A stretch of 64,000 nt of DNA from positions 124,001 through 188,000 of the forward strand of contig NZ_BJNO01000005.1 in assembly GCF_006539725.1 (NCBI RefSeq), read 5' to 3'. The notes under the pieces are model-generated. The model saw only the letters and a list, made by a program, of their open reading frames with translations, ran no database searches and was not told the DNA's origin. Made by a program: the position numbers and the translations under genes. Numbering within the stretch: the stretch's first letter is position 1; every line of letters starts with the position of its first letter. This stretch comes from Klebsiella terrigena. Its GTDB lineage: Bacteria > Pseudomonadota > Gammaproteobacteria > Enterobacterales > Enterobacteriaceae. Positions 1 to 12,161 of this stretch are shown piece after piece.

Positions 1-2
1 AA

Positions 3-944
3 ATGATGGAAAATTTTAAACATACTTCGGTACTTCTGGATGAAGCCGTTAACGGCCTGAATATTCGCCCGGATGGTATCTACATTGATGGCACTTTTGG
101 TCGCGGTGGCCACTCGCGCCTGATCCTCTCCCAGCTGGGAGCGGAAGGTCGTCTGCTGGCAATCGATCGCGATCCGCAGGCAATCGCCGTGGCGAAGACC
201 ATTGATGACCCCCGTTTTTCCATCGTACACGGACCTTTTTCTGCGCTTGCAGATTATGTTAGTGAGCGCGAACTGACGGGCAAGATCGACGGGATTCTTC
301 TCGATCTTGGCGTCTCGTCGCCGCAGCTGGATGACGCGGAGCGCGGCTTCTCGTTTATGCGTGACGGTCCGCTGGATATGCGCATGGATCCGACGCGCGG
401 CCAGTCGGCCGCCGAATGGCTGCAGACGGCCGAAGAGGCCGATATCGCCTGGGTGATTAAGACCTTTGGCGAAGAGCGCTTCGGTAAGCGCATCGCGCGC
501 GCCATCGTCGAGCGTAACCGCATTGAGCCGATGACCCGCACCAAAGAGCTGGCGGAAGTGGTCACGGCGGCAACACCGGTGAAGGATAAGTTCAAACATC
601 CCGCGACCCGTACCTTCCAGGCGGTGCGCATTTGGGTGAACAGTGAACTGGAGGAGATAGAGCAGGCGCTAAAAAGCTCGCTCAGCGTGCTGGCCCCGGG
701 TGGGCGGCTTTCCATCATCAGTTTCCACTCGCTGGAAGACCGTATTGTGAAGCGCTTTATGCGCGAGCAAAGCCGCGGTCCGCAGGTTCCGGCAGGGCTA
801 CCGATGACCGAAGAGCAGCTCAGTAAACTGGGCGGCCGTGAGCTGCGAGCATTAGGCAAGTTGATGCCGGGCGAAGAAGAGGTGGCAGAGAATCCACGCG
901 CCCGTAGTTCAGTTCTGCGTATTGCAGAGAGGACGAACGCATGA
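3..944 (+). CDS. rsmH: 16S rRNA (cytosine1402-N4)-methyltransferase RsmH
   Basis: SAM-dependent methyltransferase that modifies N4 of C1402 in the decoding centre of 16S rRNA, in the cytosol. The protein has 313 residues, the usual length, with the SAM-binding stretch DGTFGRGGH at about 29-37 and a conserved core ([11 protein letters not shown], then SFHSLEDR near 240). It starts at the first of two adjacent ATGs, as in E. coli (MMEN). Its stop overlaps the ftsL start by 4 nt, placing it at the head of the visible dcw operon; mraZ and the operon promoter would lie just outside the window. The assignment is secure from near-identity to the enterobacterial family. Confidence 0.97.
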   Translation: MMENFKHTSVLLDEAVNGLNIRPDGIYIDGTFGRGGHSRLILSQLGAEGRLLAIDRDPQAIAVAKTIDDPRFSIVHGPFSALADYVSERELTGKIDGILLDLGVSSPQLDDAERGFSFMRDGPLDMRMDPTRGQSAAEWLQTAEEADIAWVIKTFGEERFGKRIARAIVERNRIEPMTRTKELAEVVTAATPVKDKFKHPATRTFQAVRIWVNSELEEIEQALKSSLSVLAPGGRLSIISFHSLEDRIVKRFMREQSRGPQVPAGLPMTEEQLSKLGGRELRALGKLMPGEEEVAENPRARSSVLRIAERTNA

Positions 945-1306
945 TCGGCAGAGTGACAGAAGCCTTAAGCAAGGTTAAAGGATCGTTAGGAAGCAACGAG
1001 CGCCATGCCTTGCCTGGCGTTATCGGGGACGATCTTCTGCGGTTTGGGAAGCTGCCACTCTGTCTGTTCATTTGCATCATCATTACGGCGATTACGGTGG
1101 TAACGACGGCGCACCATACCCGTTTGTTAACCGCCCAGCGCGAGCAGTTAGTTCTGGAACGTGACGCGCTGGATATTGAATGGCGCAACCTGATCCTCGA
1201 AGAGAACGCCCTGGGCGATCACAGTCGGGTTGAGCGGATCGCGACCGAGAAGTTGCAAATGCAACACGTCGATCCATCACAAGAAAATATCGTTGTACAA
1301 AAATAA
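941..1306 (+). CDS. ftsL: Cell division protein FtsL
   Basis: Bitopic inner-membrane protein of the divisome that forms the FtsQLB complex and helps activate septal synthesis by FtsWI. It has 121 residues, the same as E. coli FtsL. The N-terminus is short and cytoplasmic, a single membrane helix lies around 38-57 ([18 protein letters not shown]), and a periplasmic leucine-zipper-like coiled coil follows around 62-100. It overlaps rsmH by 4 nt (ATGA) and lies 15 nt before ftsI, so translational coupling with rsmH is likely. Confidence 0.96.
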   Translation: MIGRVTEALSKVKGSLGSNERHALPGVIGDDLLRFGKLPLCLFICIIITAITVVTTAHHTRLLTAQREQLVLERDALDIEWRNLILEENALGDHSRVERIATEKLQMQHVDPSQENIVVQK

Positions 1307-1321
1307 GGATTATTGCGACGC

Positions 1322-3088
1322 ATGAAAGCAGCGCCGAAAACGCCAAGACCAAAACGTCAGGAAGAACAGGCCAACTTTATCAGTTGGCGTTTTGCGTTGC
1401 TGTGCGGCTGTATTCTGCTGGCTCTGACTTTCCTGCTGGGCCGCGTGGCGTGGCTGCAGGTTATCAGCCCGGACATGCTGGTGCGTCAGGGCGATATGCG
1501 CTCTCTGCGCGTACAGGAAGTGTCAACCGCGCGCGGGATGATTACCGACCGTTCGGGTCGTCCGCTGGCGGTGAGCGTGCCGGTGAAGGCGATCTGGGCC
1601 GATCCGAAAGAGCTGCACGATGCCGGCGGCGTCACCCTCGACAACCGCTGGAAAGCGCTGGCGGATGCGCTGAATATGCCGCTGGATCAGCTGGCGTCGC
1701 GCATCAACACCAACCCGAGAATGCGCTTTATCTATCTGGCTCGTCAGGTCAATCCTGATATGGCCGACTACATCAGAAAGCTCAAGCTGCCGGGGATCCA
1801 CCTGCGCGAAGAGTCGCGCCGTTACTACCCGTCAGGCGAAGTCACCTCTCACCTTATCGGCTTTACCAACGTCGATAGCCAGGGCATTGAGGGCGTTGAG
1901 AAGAGCTTTGACAAATGGCTTACCGGCCAGCCGGGCGAGCGTATCGTGCGTAAAGACCGCTATGGCCGCGTCATCGAAGATATCTCTTCGACCGACAGCC
2001 AGGCCGCGCATAACCTCGCGCTGAGCATCGACGAGCGCCTGCAGGCGCTGGTTTATCGCGAACTGAACAACGCGGTGGCGTTTAACAAGGCGGAGTCGGG
2101 AAGCGCGGTGCTGGTTGATGTCAGCACCGGCGAAGTGCTGGCGATGGCCAACAGCCCGTCCTACAACCCGAATAATTTCTCCGGCACGGCAAAAGATATC
2201 ATGCGTAACCGCGCCATCACCGACGTCTTCGAACCGGGTTCCACGGTGAAGCCGATGGTGGTGATGACGGCGCTACAGCGCGGGATCGTCAACGAAAATA
2301 CCGTGCTGAATACCATTCCTTACCGTATTAACGGCCACGAAATCAAAGACGTGGCGCGCTATAGCGAATTGACCCTGACCGGGGTACTACAGAAGTCGAG
2401 TAACGTCGGTGTTTCCAAGCTGGCGTTAGCGATGCCGTCCTCAGCGTTAGTAGATACTTACTCACGTTTTGGGCTCGGAAAAGCGACCAATTTGGGGTTG
2501 GTCGGAGAACGCAGTGGCTTATACCCTCAAAAACAACGGTGGTCTGACATAGAGAGGGCCACCTTTTCTTTCGGCTATGGGCTAATGGTAACCCCGTTAC
2601 AGTTAGCGCGAGTCTACGCAACGATCGGCAGCTACGGCGTGTATCGCCCGCTGTCGATTACCAAAGTTGATCCACCGGTTCCGGGCGAGCGAGTCTTCCC
2701 GGAACCTCTCGTTCGTACCGTTGTGCACATGATGGAAAGCGTGGCGCTGCCTGGCGGCGGCGGCGTGAAGGCGGCGATTAAGGGCTATCGCATCGCGATC
2801 AAAACCGGTACGGCGAAAAAAGTGGGGCCAGACGGCCGTTACATCAACAAATATATTGCTTACACCGCAGGCGTTGCGCCCGCCAGCCACCCGCGTTTCG
2901 CGCTGGTGGTGGTGATCAACGACCCGCAGGCGGGTAAATACTACGGCGGCGCCGTTTCCGCGCCGGTCTTCGGTGCCATCATGGGCGGCGTTCTGCGCAC
3001 CATGAACATCGAACCGGATGCGCTGGCAACGGGCGAAAAAAGTGAATTTGTGATTAATCAAGGCGAGGGAACAGGTGGCAGATCGTAA
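1322..3088 (+). CDS. ftsI: Penicillin-binding protein 3, septal transpeptidase FtsI
   Basis: Class B PBP that cross-links septal peptidoglycan in complex with FtsW and is the target of aztreonam and cephalexin. It has 588 residues, equal to E. coli. There is an N-terminal membrane anchor at about 20-40, a pedestal domain, and a transpeptidase domain with the serine motif STVK (S307, K310 by E. coli numbering), SSN near 359 and KTG near 494. I chose ATG at 1322 (MKAAPKT), which matches the E. coli N-terminus; a TTG at 1313 would add three residues. No insertion is seen near YRIN (about 333-336), the site changed in some resistant strains. The 3' end overlaps murE by 14 nt. Confidence 0.97.
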   Translation: MKAAPKTPRPKRQEEQANFISWRFALLCGCILLALTFLLGRVAWLQVISPDMLVRQGDMRSLRVQEVSTARGMITDRSGRPLAVSVPVKAIWADPKELHDAGGVTLDNRWKALADALNMPLDQLASRINTNPRMRFIYLARQVNPDMADYIRKLKLPGIHLREESRRYYPSGEVTSHLIGFTNVDSQGIEGVEKSFDKWLTGQPGERIVRKDRYGRVIEDISSTDSQAAHNLALSIDERLQALVYRELNNAVAFNKAESGSAVLVDVSTGEVLAMANSPSYNPNNFSGTAKDIMRNRAITDVFEPGSTVKPMVVMTALQRGIVNENTVLNTIPYRINGHEIKDVARYSELTLTGVLQKSSNVGVSKLALAMPSSALVDTYSRFGLGKATNLGLVGERSGLYPQKQRWSDIERATFSFGYGLMVTPLQLARVYATIGSYGVYRPLSITKVDPPVPGERVFPEPLVRTVVHMMESVALPGGGGVKAAIKGYRIAIKTGTAKKVGPDGRYINKYIAYTAGVAPASHPRFALVVVINDPQAGKYYGGAVSAPVFGAIMGGVLRTMNIEPDALATGEKSEFVINQGEGTGGRS

Positions 3089-4562
3089 TTTGCGCGACCT
3101 TCTCGCTCCGTGGGTGCCAAATGCGCCGGAGCGAATTCTGCGAGAGATGACGCTGGACAGCCGGGTGGCTGCTTCCGGGGATCTCTTTATCGCGGTATTA
3201 GGTCATCAGGCGGACGGGCGTCGTTATATCCCGCAGGCGATAGCGCAAGGTGTTGCTGCCATTATAGCTGAGGCCAAAGATGAGGCTGGCGACGGTGAAA
3301 TCCGTGAAATGCACGGCGTGCCGGTCATTTATCTTAGCCAGCTCAACGAGCGCCTGTCGGCGCTGGCCGGGCGTTTTTACCATCAGCCTTCGCAGCGGCT
3401 GCGCCTGATCGGCGTAACCGGGACCAACGGCAAAACCACCACCACTCAGCTACTGGCGCAGTGGGGCAAGCTGCTCGGCGAAACCAGTGCGGTCATGGGT
3501 ACGGTAGGTAACGGCCTGCTGGACAAGGTTATCCCGACGGAAAATACCACCGGCTCTGCGGTAGACGTTCAGCACGTACTGTCCGGTCTGGCGGAGCAGG
3601 GCGCGACCCTGGCGGCGATGGAGGTCTCTTCCCACGGCCTGGTTCAGCACCGCGTTGCCGCGCTGCAGTTTGCCGCCTCGGTCTTTACCAACCTGAGCCG
3701 CGATCACCTGGACTATCACGGTGATATGGCGCACTACGAAGCGGCGAAATGGCTGCTCTATTCCACCCACCACTGCGGTCAGGCGATCGTCAACGCCGAT
3801 GATGAAGTGGGCCGCCGCTGGCTGGCGAAGCTGCCGGATGCGGTTGCGGTATCGATGGAAGACCATATTAATCCGAACTGTCACGGCCGCTGGCTGAAGG
3901 CAACCGCGGTGAGCTATCACGACAGCGGTGCGACCGTTCAGTTTGACTCCAGCTGGGGCAAGGGCGAAGTAGAGAGCCGCCTGATGGGTGCCTTTAACGT
4001 CAGCAACCTGCTGCTGGCGCTGGCTACCCTGCTGGCGCTGGGCTATCCGCTGGCCGAGCTGCTGAAAACGGCTTCTCGTCTGCAGCCGGTTTGCGGGCGT
4101 ATGGAAGTGTTTAGCGCGCCGGGCAAAGCGACCGTGGTGGTGGATTACGCCCATACGCCTGATGCGCTTGAAAAAGCGCTGCAGGCCGCGCGTCTGCACT
4201 GCAACGGCAAGCTGTGGTGCGTGTTTGGCTGCGGCGGCGATCGCGATAAGGGCAAACGTCCGCTGATGGGCGCTATCGCCGAAGAGTTCGCCGATATTGC
4301 CGTTGTCACCGACGATAACCCGCGTACCGAAGAGCCTCGCGCCATTATCAACGATATCCTGGCCGGCATGCTTGATGCCGGGCACGCGAAGGTGATGGAA
4401 GGTCGGGCGGAAGCGGTGACCAATGCCGTTATGCAGGCGAAAGAGGGTGACGTGGTGCTGGTCGCCGGTAAGGGCCACGAGGATTACCAGATTGTCGGCA
4501 ATCGCCGCCTGGACTACTCCGATCGCGTAACCGTCGCGCGTTTACTGGGGACGGTAGCATGA
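3075..4562 (+). CDS. murE: UDP-MurNAc-tripeptide ligase (meso-DAP adding) MurE
   Basis: Cytosolic ATP-dependent ligase that adds meso-diaminopimelate to UDP-MurNAc-L-Ala-D-Glu. It has 495 residues, as in E. coli. The ATP loop GTNGKTT is at 116-122, and the DNPR motif near 413-416 is the signature of meso-DAP rather than lysine specificity. The start is GTG at 3075, inside the ftsI 3' end, which gives the standard [11 protein letters not shown]-terminus. The stop overlaps the murF ATG by 4 nt. Confidence 0.97.
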   Translation: MADRNLRDLLAPWVPNAPERILREMTLDSRVAASGDLFIAVLGHQADGRRYIPQAIAQGVAAIIAEAKDEAGDGEIREMHGVPVIYLSQLNERLSALAGRFYHQPSQRLRLIGVTGTNGKTTTTQLLAQWGKLLGETSAVMGTVGNGLLDKVIPTENTTGSAVDVQHVLSGLAEQGATLAAMEVSSHGLVQHRVAALQFAASVFTNLSRDHLDYHGDMAHYEAAKWLLYSTHHCGQAIVNADDEVGRRWLAKLPDAVAVSMEDHINPNCHGRWLKATAVSYHDSGATVQFDSSWGKGEVESRLMGAFNVSNLLLALATLLALGYPLAELLKTASRLQPVCGRMEVFSAPGKATVVVDYAHTPDALEKALQAARLHCNGKLWCVFGCGGDRDKGKRPLMGAIAEEFADIAVVTDDNPRTEEPRAIINDILAGMLDAGHAKVMEGRAEAVTNAVMQAKEGDVVLVAGKGHEDYQIVGNRRLDYSDRVTVARLLGTVA

Positions 4563-5917
4563 TCCGCTTTACGCTTTCTCAGCTTGCCGACATCGCCAGC
4601 GGCGAACTACAGGGTAGCGATCTGGCCATTGATGAGGTCACATCGGATACCCGCAAGATAACGGCGGGCTGCCTGTTTGTGGCCCTCAAGGGCGAGCGCT
4701 TTGACGCCCACGACTTTGCCGAACAGGCAAAACAGGCCGGCGCCGGCGCGCTGCTGGTCAGCCGCAGGCTGGAGTGCGATTTACCCCAGGTGGTGGTGAA
4801 CGATACCCGGCAGGCTTTCGGCGAGCTGGCGGCATGGGTTCGCCAGCAGGTACCGACCCGCGTGGTCGCGCTGACCGGCTCCTCCGGAAAAACCTCGGTG
4901 AAAGAGATGACCGCGGCAATCCTCGGGCAGTGCGGCACAACGCTGTATACCGCCGGCAACCTGAATAACGATATTGGCGTACCGATGACGCTGCTGCGCC
5001 TGACTCACGAGCACCAGTATGCGGTGATTGAGCTGGGCGCCAACCATCAGGGCGAAATTGCCTGGACCGTGAGTTTGACGCGTCCGGAAGCCGCGCTGGT
5101 GAACAACCTGGCCGCCGCGCACCTTGAGGGCTTTGGCTCGCTGGCGGGCGTGGCGAAGGCGAAAGGCGAAATCTTTACCGGCCTGCCGGCAAACGGCATC
5201 GCCATTCTCAACGCTGACAATAACGACTGGCTGAACTGGCAGAGCGTCATCGGCGATCGTAAGGTTTGGCGCTTCTCGCCTAACGCTGCCAACAGCGACT
5301 TTACGGCGACCAATGTTCACGTCACCAGCCACGGTACGGAATTTACCCTGCAAACCCCGACCGGGAGCACGGACGTTCTGCTGCCGCTGCCGGGCCGCCA
5401 CAATATTGCCAACGCGCTGGCAGCCGCCTCGCTGGCAATGGCGGTCGGCGCTGATTTAGCCGCGGTAAAGGCCGGACTGGCTCAGCTTACCGCGGTGCCG
5501 GGGCGCCTGTTCCCGATCCGGCTTACGGAAAATCAGCTGTTGCTTGATGATTCCTATAACGCCAACGTCGGCTCGATGACCGCCGCGGTGCAGGTGCTGT
5601 CCGAAATGCCGGGCTACCGGGTGCTGGTGGTCGGCGATATGGCCGAGCTCGGCGCGGAAAGCGCCGCCTGCCATCGCCAGGTGGGCGAAGCGGCGAAAGC
5701 GGCAGGGCTCGATCGCGTACTGAGCGTCGGCGCGCTGAGCGCTGATATCAGCTCCGCCAGCGGCGTGGGTGAGCACTTTAGCGAGAAATCCGCGCTGGTG
5801 ACTCGTCTGCGCGAGCTTATCGCAGAGCATAAAATTCTGACCATTTTAGTGAAGGGTTCACGTAGTGCCGCCATGGAAGAGGTAGTACGCGCATTACAGG
5901 AGAATGGAACATGTTAG
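4559..5917 (+). CDS. murF: UDP-MurNAc-tripeptide D-alanyl-D-alanine ligase MurF
   Basis: Last cytosolic Mur ligase, which joins the D-Ala-D-Ala dipeptide (made by DdlB, encoded downstream) to the UDP-MurNAc tripeptide. It has 452 residues, as in E. coli. The Mur-ligase ATP loop GSSGKTS is at 107-113, followed by the central domain ([10 protein letters not shown]) and a C-terminal Mur ligase domain ([11 protein letters not shown]). It overlaps murE by 4 nt and mraY by 7 nt. Confidence 0.97.
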   Translation: MIRFTLSQLADIASGELQGSDLAIDEVTSDTRKITAGCLFVALKGERFDAHDFAEQAKQAGAGALLVSRRLECDLPQVVVNDTRQAFGELAAWVRQQVPTRVVALTGSSGKTSVKEMTAAILGQCGTTLYTAGNLNNDIGVPMTLLRLTHEHQYAVIELGANHQGEIAWTVSLTRPEAALVNNLAAAHLEGFGSLAGVAKAKGEIFTGLPANGIAILNADNNDWLNWQSVIGDRKVWRFSPNAANSDFTATNVHVTSHGTEFTLQTPTGSTDVLLPLPGRHNIANALAAASLAMAVGADLAAVKAGLAQLTAVPGRLFPIRLTENQLLLDDSYNANVGSMTAAVQVLSEMPGYRVLVVGDMAELGAESAACHRQVGEAAKAAGLDRVLSVGALSADISSASGVGEHFSEKSALVTRLRELIAEHKILTILVKGSRSAAMEEVVRALQENGTC

Positions 5918-6993
5918 TATGGCTGGCCGAACATTTGGTCAAATATTATTCAGGCTTTAACGTCTTTTCCTACCTGACGTTTCGCGCCATCGTCAGCCTG
6001 CTGACCGCGCTGTTCATCTCTTTGTGGATGGGCCCGCGTATGATCGCTCGTCTGCAAAAACTCGCTTTCGGCCAGGTTGTGCGCAACGACGGTCCTGAAT
6101 CTCACTTCAGCAAACGCGGTACGCCGACCATGGGCGGGATCATGATCCTCACCGCGATTGTGGTATCGGTCCTGCTGTGGGCTTACCCCTCTAACCCGTA
6201 CGTCTGGTGCGTTCTGACGGTGCTGATAGGCTACGGCATCATTGGCTTCGTTGATGACTATCGCAAAGTGGTGCGCAAAGACACCAAGGGCCTGATTGCC
6301 CGCTGGAAATACTTCTGGATGTCGGTGATTGCGCTGGGCGTTGCCTTTGGGCTCTATATGGCCGGGAAAGACACGCCGGCTACCCAGCTGGTGGTGCCGT
6401 TCTTCAAGGACATCATGCCGCAGCTGGGGCTGCTGTACATTCTGCTGGCCTACTTCGTGATTGTCGGTACCGGCAACGCGGTTAACCTCACCGATGGCCT
6501 CGACGGCCTGGCGATTATGCCAACCGTGTTTGTGGCCGCCGGTTTTGCGCTGGTGGCGTGGGCGTCGGGCAACATGAACTTCGCCAACTACCTGCATATT
6601 CCCTATCTGCGTCACGCCGGCGAACTGGTTATCGTCTGTACGGCGATCGTCGGTGCGGGCCTTGGCTTCCTGTGGTTTAACACCTATCCGGCTCAGGTCT
6701 TTATGGGCGACGTGGGTTCACTGGCCCTCGGCGGCGCGCTGGGCATCATTGCCGTGCTGCTGCGTCAGGAATTCCTGCTGGTTATTATGGGTGGCGTGTT
6801 TGTTGTTGAGACCCTGTCGGTCATTCTGCAGGTCGGCTCCTTCAAGCTGCGCGGTCAGCGCATCTTCCGAATGGCGCCGATTCATCACCACTATGAACTG
6901 AAAGGCTGGCCGGAACCGCGCGTGATCGTGCGCTTCTGGATTATTTCGCTGATGCTGGTGCTGATTGGCCTGGCGACGCTGAAGGTACGTTAA
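5911..6993 (+). CDS. mraY: Phospho-MurNAc-pentapeptide translocase MraY
   Basis: Polytopic inner-membrane enzyme that transfers phospho-MurNAc-pentapeptide to undecaprenyl phosphate, making lipid I. It has 360 residues, the standard length, with about ten hydrophobic segments. Conserved cytoplasmic-loop motifs are visible: FVDDYRK near 114-120 (the Mg-binding aspartates), [13 protein letters not shown] and the HHHYE motif near the C-terminus. It sits between murF (7 nt overlap) and murD (2 nt gap), the order found across the enterobacteria. Confidence 0.97.
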   Translation: MLVWLAEHLVKYYSGFNVFSYLTFRAIVSLLTALFISLWMGPRMIARLQKLAFGQVVRNDGPESHFSKRGTPTMGGIMILTAIVVSVLLWAYPSNPYVWCVLTVLIGYGIIGFVDDYRKVVRKDTKGLIARWKYFWMSVIALGVAFGLYMAGKDTPATQLVVPFFKDIMPQLGLLYILLAYFVIVGTGNAVNLTDGLDGLAIMPTVFVAAGFALVAWASGNMNFANYLHIPYLRHAGELVIVCTAIVGAGLGFLWFNTYPAQVFMGDVGSLALGGALGIIAVLLRQEFLLVIMGGVFVVETLSVILQVGSFKLRGQRIFRMAPIHHHYELKGWPEPRVIVRFWIISLMLVLIGLATLKVR

Positions 6994-6995
6994 TC

Positions 6996-8312
6996 ATGGC
7001 AGATTATCAGGGTAAGAAAGTCGTCATTATTGGGCTGGGTATGACCGGCCTGTCTTGCGTGGACTTTTTCATGGCCCGCGGCGTGACGCCGCGCGTCATG
7101 GATACTCGCGCTGCGCCTTCCGGCCTGGATAAGCTGCCGGAAGAAGTGGAGCGCTACGTTGGCGGCCTGAATGAGGATTGGCTGCTGGCGGCCGATCTGA
7201 TCGTGGCAAGCCCGGGTATCGCCCTGGCGCATCCCTCTCTGAGCGCGGCGATGGATGCCGGCGTGGAAATCGTTGGCGACATCGAGTTGTTCTGCCGCGA
7301 GGCGCAGGCACCGATTGTGGCGATCACCGGTTCAAACGGTAAAAGCACCGTCACCACCCTGGTGGGTGAAATGGCGAAAGCGGCCGGCGTAAACGTCGGC
7401 GTCGGCGGCAATATTGGCCTGCCGGCCCTGATGCTGCTGGATGCTGAGCGCGAGCTGTACGTTCTCGAACTTTCCAGCTTCCAGCTGGAAACCACCTCCA
7501 GCCTGCGGGCGGTTGCCGCGACGATCCTCAACGTGACCGAAGATCATATGGACCGCTATCCGCTCGGCCTGCAGCAGTATCGGGCGGCCAAGCTGCGCGT
7601 TTATGAAAACGCGAAGAGCTGCATTGTGAATGCCGATGACGGATTGACGATGCCGGTGCGCGGCGCCGATGACCGCTGCATTAGCTTTGGCGTTGACGTC
7701 GGCGACTACCACCTTAACCGCCAGCAGGGAGAAACCTGGCTGCGGGTGAAGGGTGAGAAAGTGCTGAACGTCAAAGAGATGCCGATAACCGGCCAGCATA
7801 ACTACAGCAACGCCCTGGCGGCGCTGGCGCTGGCGGATGCCGCGGGTCTGCCGCGAGCCAGCAGCCTCAAAGCGTTGACCACCTTTACCGGCCTGGCGCA
7901 CCGTTTCCAGCTGGCGCTGGATCATAACGGCGTGCGCTGGATAAACGATTCCAAAGCCACCAACGTTGGCAGCACCGAAGCGGCGCTGAACGGCCTGCAT
8001 CTGGACGGCACGCTCTATCTGCTGCTCGGCGGTGACGGTAAATCCGCAGATTTCACGCCGCTGAAGCGCTACCTGGCCGGCGATAATATCCGCCTCTACT
8101 GCTTCGGTCGCGACGGCGAGCAGCTGGCGGCGCTGCGCCCTGAAGCGGCGACGCAGACGGAAACTATGGAGCAGGCGATGCGTCAGATTGCGCCGCTGCT
8201 GAAGTCGGGCGATATGGTGCTGCTGTCGCCGGCGTGCGCCAGCCTCGATCAGTTCAAAAGCTTTGAGCAACGGGGGGATATCTTTACCCGCCTGGCGAAG
8301 GAGTTAGGCTGA
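6996..8312 (+). CDS. murD: UDP-MurNAc-L-alanine:D-glutamate ligase MurD
   Basis: Cytosolic ligase that adds D-glutamate to UDP-MurNAc-L-Ala. It has 438 residues, equal to E. coli. There is an N-terminal nucleotide-fold glycine motif (GLGMTG, 13-18), the ATP loop GSNGKST at 112-118, and a conserved C-terminal domain (HRFQ, then NDSKATN). Its TGA shares one base with the ftsW ATG, so the two are probably translated as a coupled pair. Confidence 0.97.
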   Translation: MADYQGKKVVIIGLGMTGLSCVDFFMARGVTPRVMDTRAAPSGLDKLPEEVERYVGGLNEDWLLAADLIVASPGIALAHPSLSAAMDAGVEIVGDIELFCREAQAPIVAITGSNGKSTVTTLVGEMAKAAGVNVGVGGNIGLPALMLLDAERELYVLELSSFQLETTSSLRAVAATILNVTEDHMDRYPLGLQQYRAAKLRVYENAKSCIVNADDGLTMPVRGADDRCISFGVDVGDYHLNRQQGETWLRVKGEKVLNVKEMPITGQHNYSNALAALALADAAGLPRASSLKALTTFTGLAHRFQLALDHNGVRWINDSKATNVGSTEAALNGLHLDGTLYLLLGGDGKSADFTPLKRYLAGDNIRLYCFGRDGEQLAALRPEAATQTETMEQAMRQIAPLLKSGDMVLLSPACASLDQFKSFEQRGDIFTRLAKELG

Positions 8313-9571
8313 TGCGTCTCTCCCTCCCGCCCCTGAGAATGCCCCGACCGACGCTGCCGCGTTTCCCGGGGATGCGTATCTTCTCCTGGCTGTTTGCCGC
8401 GCTGAAGGGCTGGGTGATGGGCTCGCGGCAGAAAGATAACGACAGCCTGGTGATGTATGACCGGATGCTGCTGTGGCTGACGCTTGGCCTGGCTGCGGTC
8501 GGTTTCATCATGGTGACCTCGGCTTCGATGCCGGTGGGCCAGCGTCTGGCAAACGATCCGTTTTTGTTTGCCAAGCGCGACGGACTCTACATTCTGCTGG
8601 CGCTGGGGCTCGCGCTGGTGACCCTGCGCCTGCCGATGGAATTTTGGCAGCGGCACAGTACAGCGATGCTGATCGCCTCGATCGTGATGCTGCTGATCGT
8701 GCTGGTGGTCGGGAGCTCGGTAAACGGGGCATCGCGCTGGATTGCGCTGGGCCCGCTGCGTATTCAGCCCGCGGAGTTTACCAAGCTGTCGCTGTTCTGC
8801 TACATCGCCAACTATCTGGTACGTAAGGGCGATGAGGTGCGTAATAACCTGCGCGGCTTCCTGAAACCGATGGGCGTAATTTTCGTGCTGGCGATCCTGC
8901 TGCTGGCGCAGCCGGACCTCGGAACGGTGGTTGTGCTGTTCGTGACAACTCTGGCGATGCTGTTCCTCGCCGGGGCCAAGCTGTGGCAGTTCATTGCCAT
9001 TATCGGTATGGGGATCTCGGCGGTGGTGCTGCTGATCCTCGCCGAACCGTATCGTATTCGCCGCGTAACCTCCTTCTGGAACCCGTGGGAGGATCCGTTT
9101 GGCAGCGGCTACCAGCTGACCCAGTCGCTGATGGCCTTTGGCCGCGGCGAAATGTGGGGCCAGGGCTTAGGCAACTCGGTACAAAAACTGGAGTATTTAC
9201 CGGAGGCGCACACTGACTTCATCTTCGCCATCATCGGCGAAGAACTCGGTTATATCGGTGTGGTACTGGCTCTTTTAATGGTATTCTTCGTCGCTTTTCG
9301 CGCCATGTCCATCGGCCGCAAAGCGCTGGAGATTGACCACCGTTTCTCCGGCTTTCTGGCCTGTGCGATCGGGATCTGGTTTAGCTTCCAGGCGCTGGTT
9401 AACGTCGGCGCGGCTGCGGGCATGCTGCCGACTAAGGGCCTGACGCTGCCGCTGATCAGCTACGGCGGCTCCAGCTTGCTGATTATGTCGACGGCCATCA
9501 TGTTGCTGTTGCGTATTGATTATGAAACGCGTCTGGAAAAAGCCCAGGCGTTTACACGGGGTGTTCGATGA
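8312..9571 (+). CDS. ftsW: Septal peptidoglycan polymerase FtsW (SEDS family)
   Basis: SEDS-family glycosyltransferase that polymerises lipid II at the septum together with FtsI. It has 419 residues, a few more than the 414 of E. coli because the cytoplasmic N-terminal tail is slightly longer. About ten membrane helices follow. The SEDS signatures are clear: [14 protein letters not shown] and the C-terminal [11 protein letters not shown]. It overlaps murG by 4 nt. Confidence 0.96.
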   Translation: MRLSLPPLRMPRPTLPRFPGMRIFSWLFAALKGWVMGSRQKDNDSLVMYDRMLLWLTLGLAAVGFIMVTSASMPVGQRLANDPFLFAKRDGLYILLALGLALVTLRLPMEFWQRHSTAMLIASIVMLLIVLVVGSSVNGASRWIALGPLRIQPAEFTKLSLFCYIANYLVRKGDEVRNNLRGFLKPMGVIFVLAILLLAQPDLGTVVVLFVTTLAMLFLAGAKLWQFIAIIGMGISAVVLLILAEPYRIRRVTSFWNPWEDPFGSGYQLTQSLMAFGRGEMWGQGLGNSVQKLEYLPEAHTDFIFAIIGEELGYIGVVLALLMVFFVAFRAMSIGRKALEIDHRFSGFLACAIGIWFSFQALVNVGAAAGMLPTKGLTLPLISYGGSSLLIMSTAIMLLLRIDYETRLEKAQAFTRGVR

Positions 9572-10638
9572 GCGGTCAGGAAAAGCGGTTAATGGTGATG
9601 GCGGGCGGTACCGGCGGGCACGTGTTCCCGGGGCTGGCGGTCGCGCACCATTTAATGGACCAGGGCTGGCAGGTTCGCTGGCTGGGTACCGCCGATCGTA
9701 TGGAAGCGGACTTAGTGCCGAAGCACGGTATTGAGATCGATTTTATCCGCATCTCCGGCCTGCGTGGCAAAGGCCTGAAGGCGCAGCTGCTGGCGCCGGT
9801 GCGTATTTTCAACGCCTGGCGTCAGGCGCGCGCGATTATGCAGCGTTTCAAGCCGGACGTTGTGCTGGGGATGGGCGGATACGTTTCCGGCCCCGGCGGA
9901 CTGGCGGCATGGTCGCTGGGCATTCCGGTGGTGCTGCACGAACAGAATGGTATCGCCGGCCTGACCAATAAATGGCTGGCAAAAATTGCGAAGAAAGTGA
10001 TGCAGGCGTTTCCCGGCGCGTTCCCCCACGCTGACGTGGTGGGCAACCCGGTGCGTACCGATGTGCTTGCGCTGCCTCTGCCGGAGCAGCGGCTGGTGGG
10101 GCGTCAGGGGCCGACCCGCGTTTTAGTGGTTGGCGGCTCGCAGGGCGCCCGCGTACTGAACCAGACTATGCCGCTGGTGGCCGGGAAGCTGAACGGCGCG
10201 GTAACCATCTGGCACCAGAGCGGTAAAGGCGCCCAGCAGACGGTACAGCAGGCGTACGCTGATGCCGGGCAGCCGCAGCATAAGGTGACCGAATTTATTG
10301 ATGACATGGCGGCAGCATATGCCTGGGCCGACGTGGTGGTATGTCGTTCCGGCGCGCTGACGGTGAGCGAAATTGCCGCCGCAGGATTACCGGCGCTGTT
10401 TGTGCCGTTTCAGCATAAGGATCGCCAGCAGTACTGGAACGCGCTGCCGCTGGAGAAAGCGGGAGCCGCGAAAATTCTCGAACAGCCCCAGTTCACGGTT
10501 GATGCCGTGGCGCAAACTCTGGCCGGCTGGGATCGTGAAACGCTGCTGGATATGGCGGAACGAGCGCGTAGAGCCTCGATTCCGGATGCTACCGAACGGG
10601 TAGCGGAAGAAGTGAGCGCTGCAGCACTGGCGCGCTAA
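9568..10638 (+). CDS. murG: Lipid II synthase, GlcNAc transferase MurG
   Basis: Peripheral inner-membrane glycosyltransferase (GT28) that transfers GlcNAc from UDP-GlcNAc to lipid I to make lipid II. It has 356 residues (355 in E. coli). The N-terminal GGTGGH loop is at 13-18, and the C-terminal UDP-sugar site includes [20 protein letters not shown] and [14 protein letters not shown] 47-nt gap separates it from murC, one of the larger gaps inside this cluster. Confidence 0.97.
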   Translation: MSGQEKRLMVMAGGTGGHVFPGLAVAHHLMDQGWQVRWLGTADRMEADLVPKHGIEIDFIRISGLRGKGLKAQLLAPVRIFNAWRQARAIMQRFKPDVVLGMGGYVSGPGGLAAWSLGIPVVLHEQNGIAGLTNKWLAKIAKKVMQAFPGAFPHADVVGNPVRTDVLALPLPEQRLVGRQGPTRVLVVGGSQGARVLNQTMPLVAGKLNGAVTIWHQSGKGAQQTVQQAYADAGQPQHKVTEFIDDMAAAYAWADVVVCRSGALTVSEIAAAGLPALFVPFQHKDRQQYWNALPLEKAGAAKILEQPQFTVDAVAQTLAGWDRETLLDMAERARRASIPDATERVAEEVSAAALAR

Positions 10639-10685
10639 TCGCGGTGAATCTCACCGCCCGAATAGAGAAGTTGATGGCGTAAAGA

Positions 10686-12161
10686 ATGAATACACAAGAT
10701 TTGGCAAAACTGCGTTCCATAGTGCCCGAGATGCGTCGCGTCCGGCACATTCACTTTGTTGGCATTGGCGGTGCCGGTATGGGCGGTATTGCCGAAGTTT
10801 TGGCCAACGAAGGCTACCAGATTTCCGGCTCCGACCTGGCGCCGAATCCGGTTACGCAGCAGCTGGCTCAGCTTGGCGCCACTATCTATTTCAACCATCG
10901 CCCTGAAAACGTGCGCGATGCCAGCGTGGTGGTGGTTTCCAGCGCAATCTCTGCGGAAAACCCGGAGATTGTTGCCGCTCATGAAGCGCGTATTCCGGTT
11001 ATCCGTCGCGCAGAGATGCTGGCGGAGCTGATGCGTTTTCGTCACGGCATCGCGATTGCCGGCACGCACGGTAAAACCACGACCACCGCGATGGTCTCGA
11101 GTATTTATGCGGAGGCCGGCCTCGATCCGACCTTCGTCAACGGCGGGCTGGTTAAGGCCGCTGGCGTGCACGCCCGTCTTGGGCACAGCCGCTATCTGAT
11201 TGCGGAAGCGGATGAGAGCGACGCGTCGTTCCTGCATCTGCAGCCGATGGTGGCCATTGTGACCAATATCGAAGCCGATCACATGGATACCTACCACGGC
11301 GATTTTGAAAACCTGAAGCAGACGTTCGTTAACTTCCTGCACAACCTGCCGTTCTACGGACGCGCGGTGATGTGCGTGGACGATCCGGTCATTCGTGAAC
11401 TGCTGCCGCGCGTTGGCCGCCAGACGACGACTTACGGGTTTAGCGACGATGCCGACGTGCGTATTGAAGAGTATCGCCAGCTTGGCGCGCAGGGCCATTT
11501 CCGCCTGGTGCGCCAGGACAAAGAGGTCATCCAGGTCACGCTAAACGCACCGGGTCGCCATAATGCCCTGAATGCGGCGGCGGCCGTGGCGGTGGCGACG
11601 GAAGAGGGCATTGAAGACGACGCGATCCTGCGGGCGCTGGAAGCCTTCCAGGGCACCGGCCGTCGCTTTGATTTCCTTGGCGAATATCCGCTGGCTGAGG
11701 TCAACGGTAAAAGCGGCAGCGCGATGCTGATTGATGATTACGGCCATCACCCGACGGAGGTGGATGCGACCATCAAGGCGGCCCGCGCCGGCTGGCCGGA
11801 TAAAAATCTGGTGATGCTGTTCCAGCCGCACCGCTTTACCCGTACGCGCGATCTGTACGACGATTTTGCCAACGTGCTGACCCAGGTCGACGCGCTGCTG
11901 ATGCTGGACGTCTACTCCGCCGGTGAAGCGCCGATCCCGGGTGCCGATAGCCGCTCCCTATGCCGCACAATTCGCGGCCGCGGCAAGGTGGACCCAATTC
12001 TGCTTTCCGACCCGGCCCAGGCGGCCGAGATGCTGGCGTCCGTGCTGACCGGGAACGACCTGGTGCTGGTGCAGGGCGCGGGGAATATCGGAAAAATTGC
12101 CCGCCACCTGGCTGAAATCAAACTCATGCCGCATAAAGCGGAGGAGGAGCGCCGTGGCTGA
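10686..12161 (+). CDS. murC: UDP-N-acetylmuramate:L-alanine ligase MurC
   Basis: First Mur ligase, which adds L-alanine to UDP-MurNAc in the cytosol. It has 491 residues, as in E. coli. A Rossmann-like glycine motif (GIGGAGMGG) lies at about 26-34 and the ATP loop GTHGKTT at 126-132; HHPTEVDAT is in the C-terminal part. Its 3' end overlaps the ddlB GTG start by 8 nt. Only the murG-murC gap of 47 nt breaks the overlapping run from murE to ddlB. Confidence 0.97.
   Translation: MNTQDLAKLRSIVPEMRRVRHIHFVGIGGAGMGGIAEVLANEGYQISGSDLAPNPVTQQLAQLGATIYFNHRPENVRDASVVVVSSAISAENPEIVAAHEARIPVIRRAEMLAELMRFRHGIAIAGTHGKTTTTAMVSSIYAEAGLDPTFVNGGLVKAAGVHARLGHSRYLIAEADESDASFLHLQPMVAIVTNIEADHMDTYHGDFENLKQTFVNFLHNLPFYGRAVMCVDDPVIRELLPRVGRQTTTYGFSDDADVRIEEYRQLGAQGHFRLVRQDKEVIQVTLNAPGRHNALNAAAAVAVATEEGIEDDAILRALEAFQGTGRRFDFLGEYPLAEVNGKSGSAMLIDDYGHHPTEVDATIKAARAGWPDKNLVMLFQPHRFTRTRDLYDDFANVLTQVDALLMLDVYSAGEAPIPGADSRSLCRTIRGRGKVDPILLSDPAQAAEMLASVLTGNDLVLVQGAGNIGKIARHLAEIKLMPHKAEEERRG

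Noticed and set aside
1313..1321. TTG start giving FtsI three more residues
   Set aside because: The ATG at 1322 reproduces the known E. coli N-terminus and the 588-residue length.
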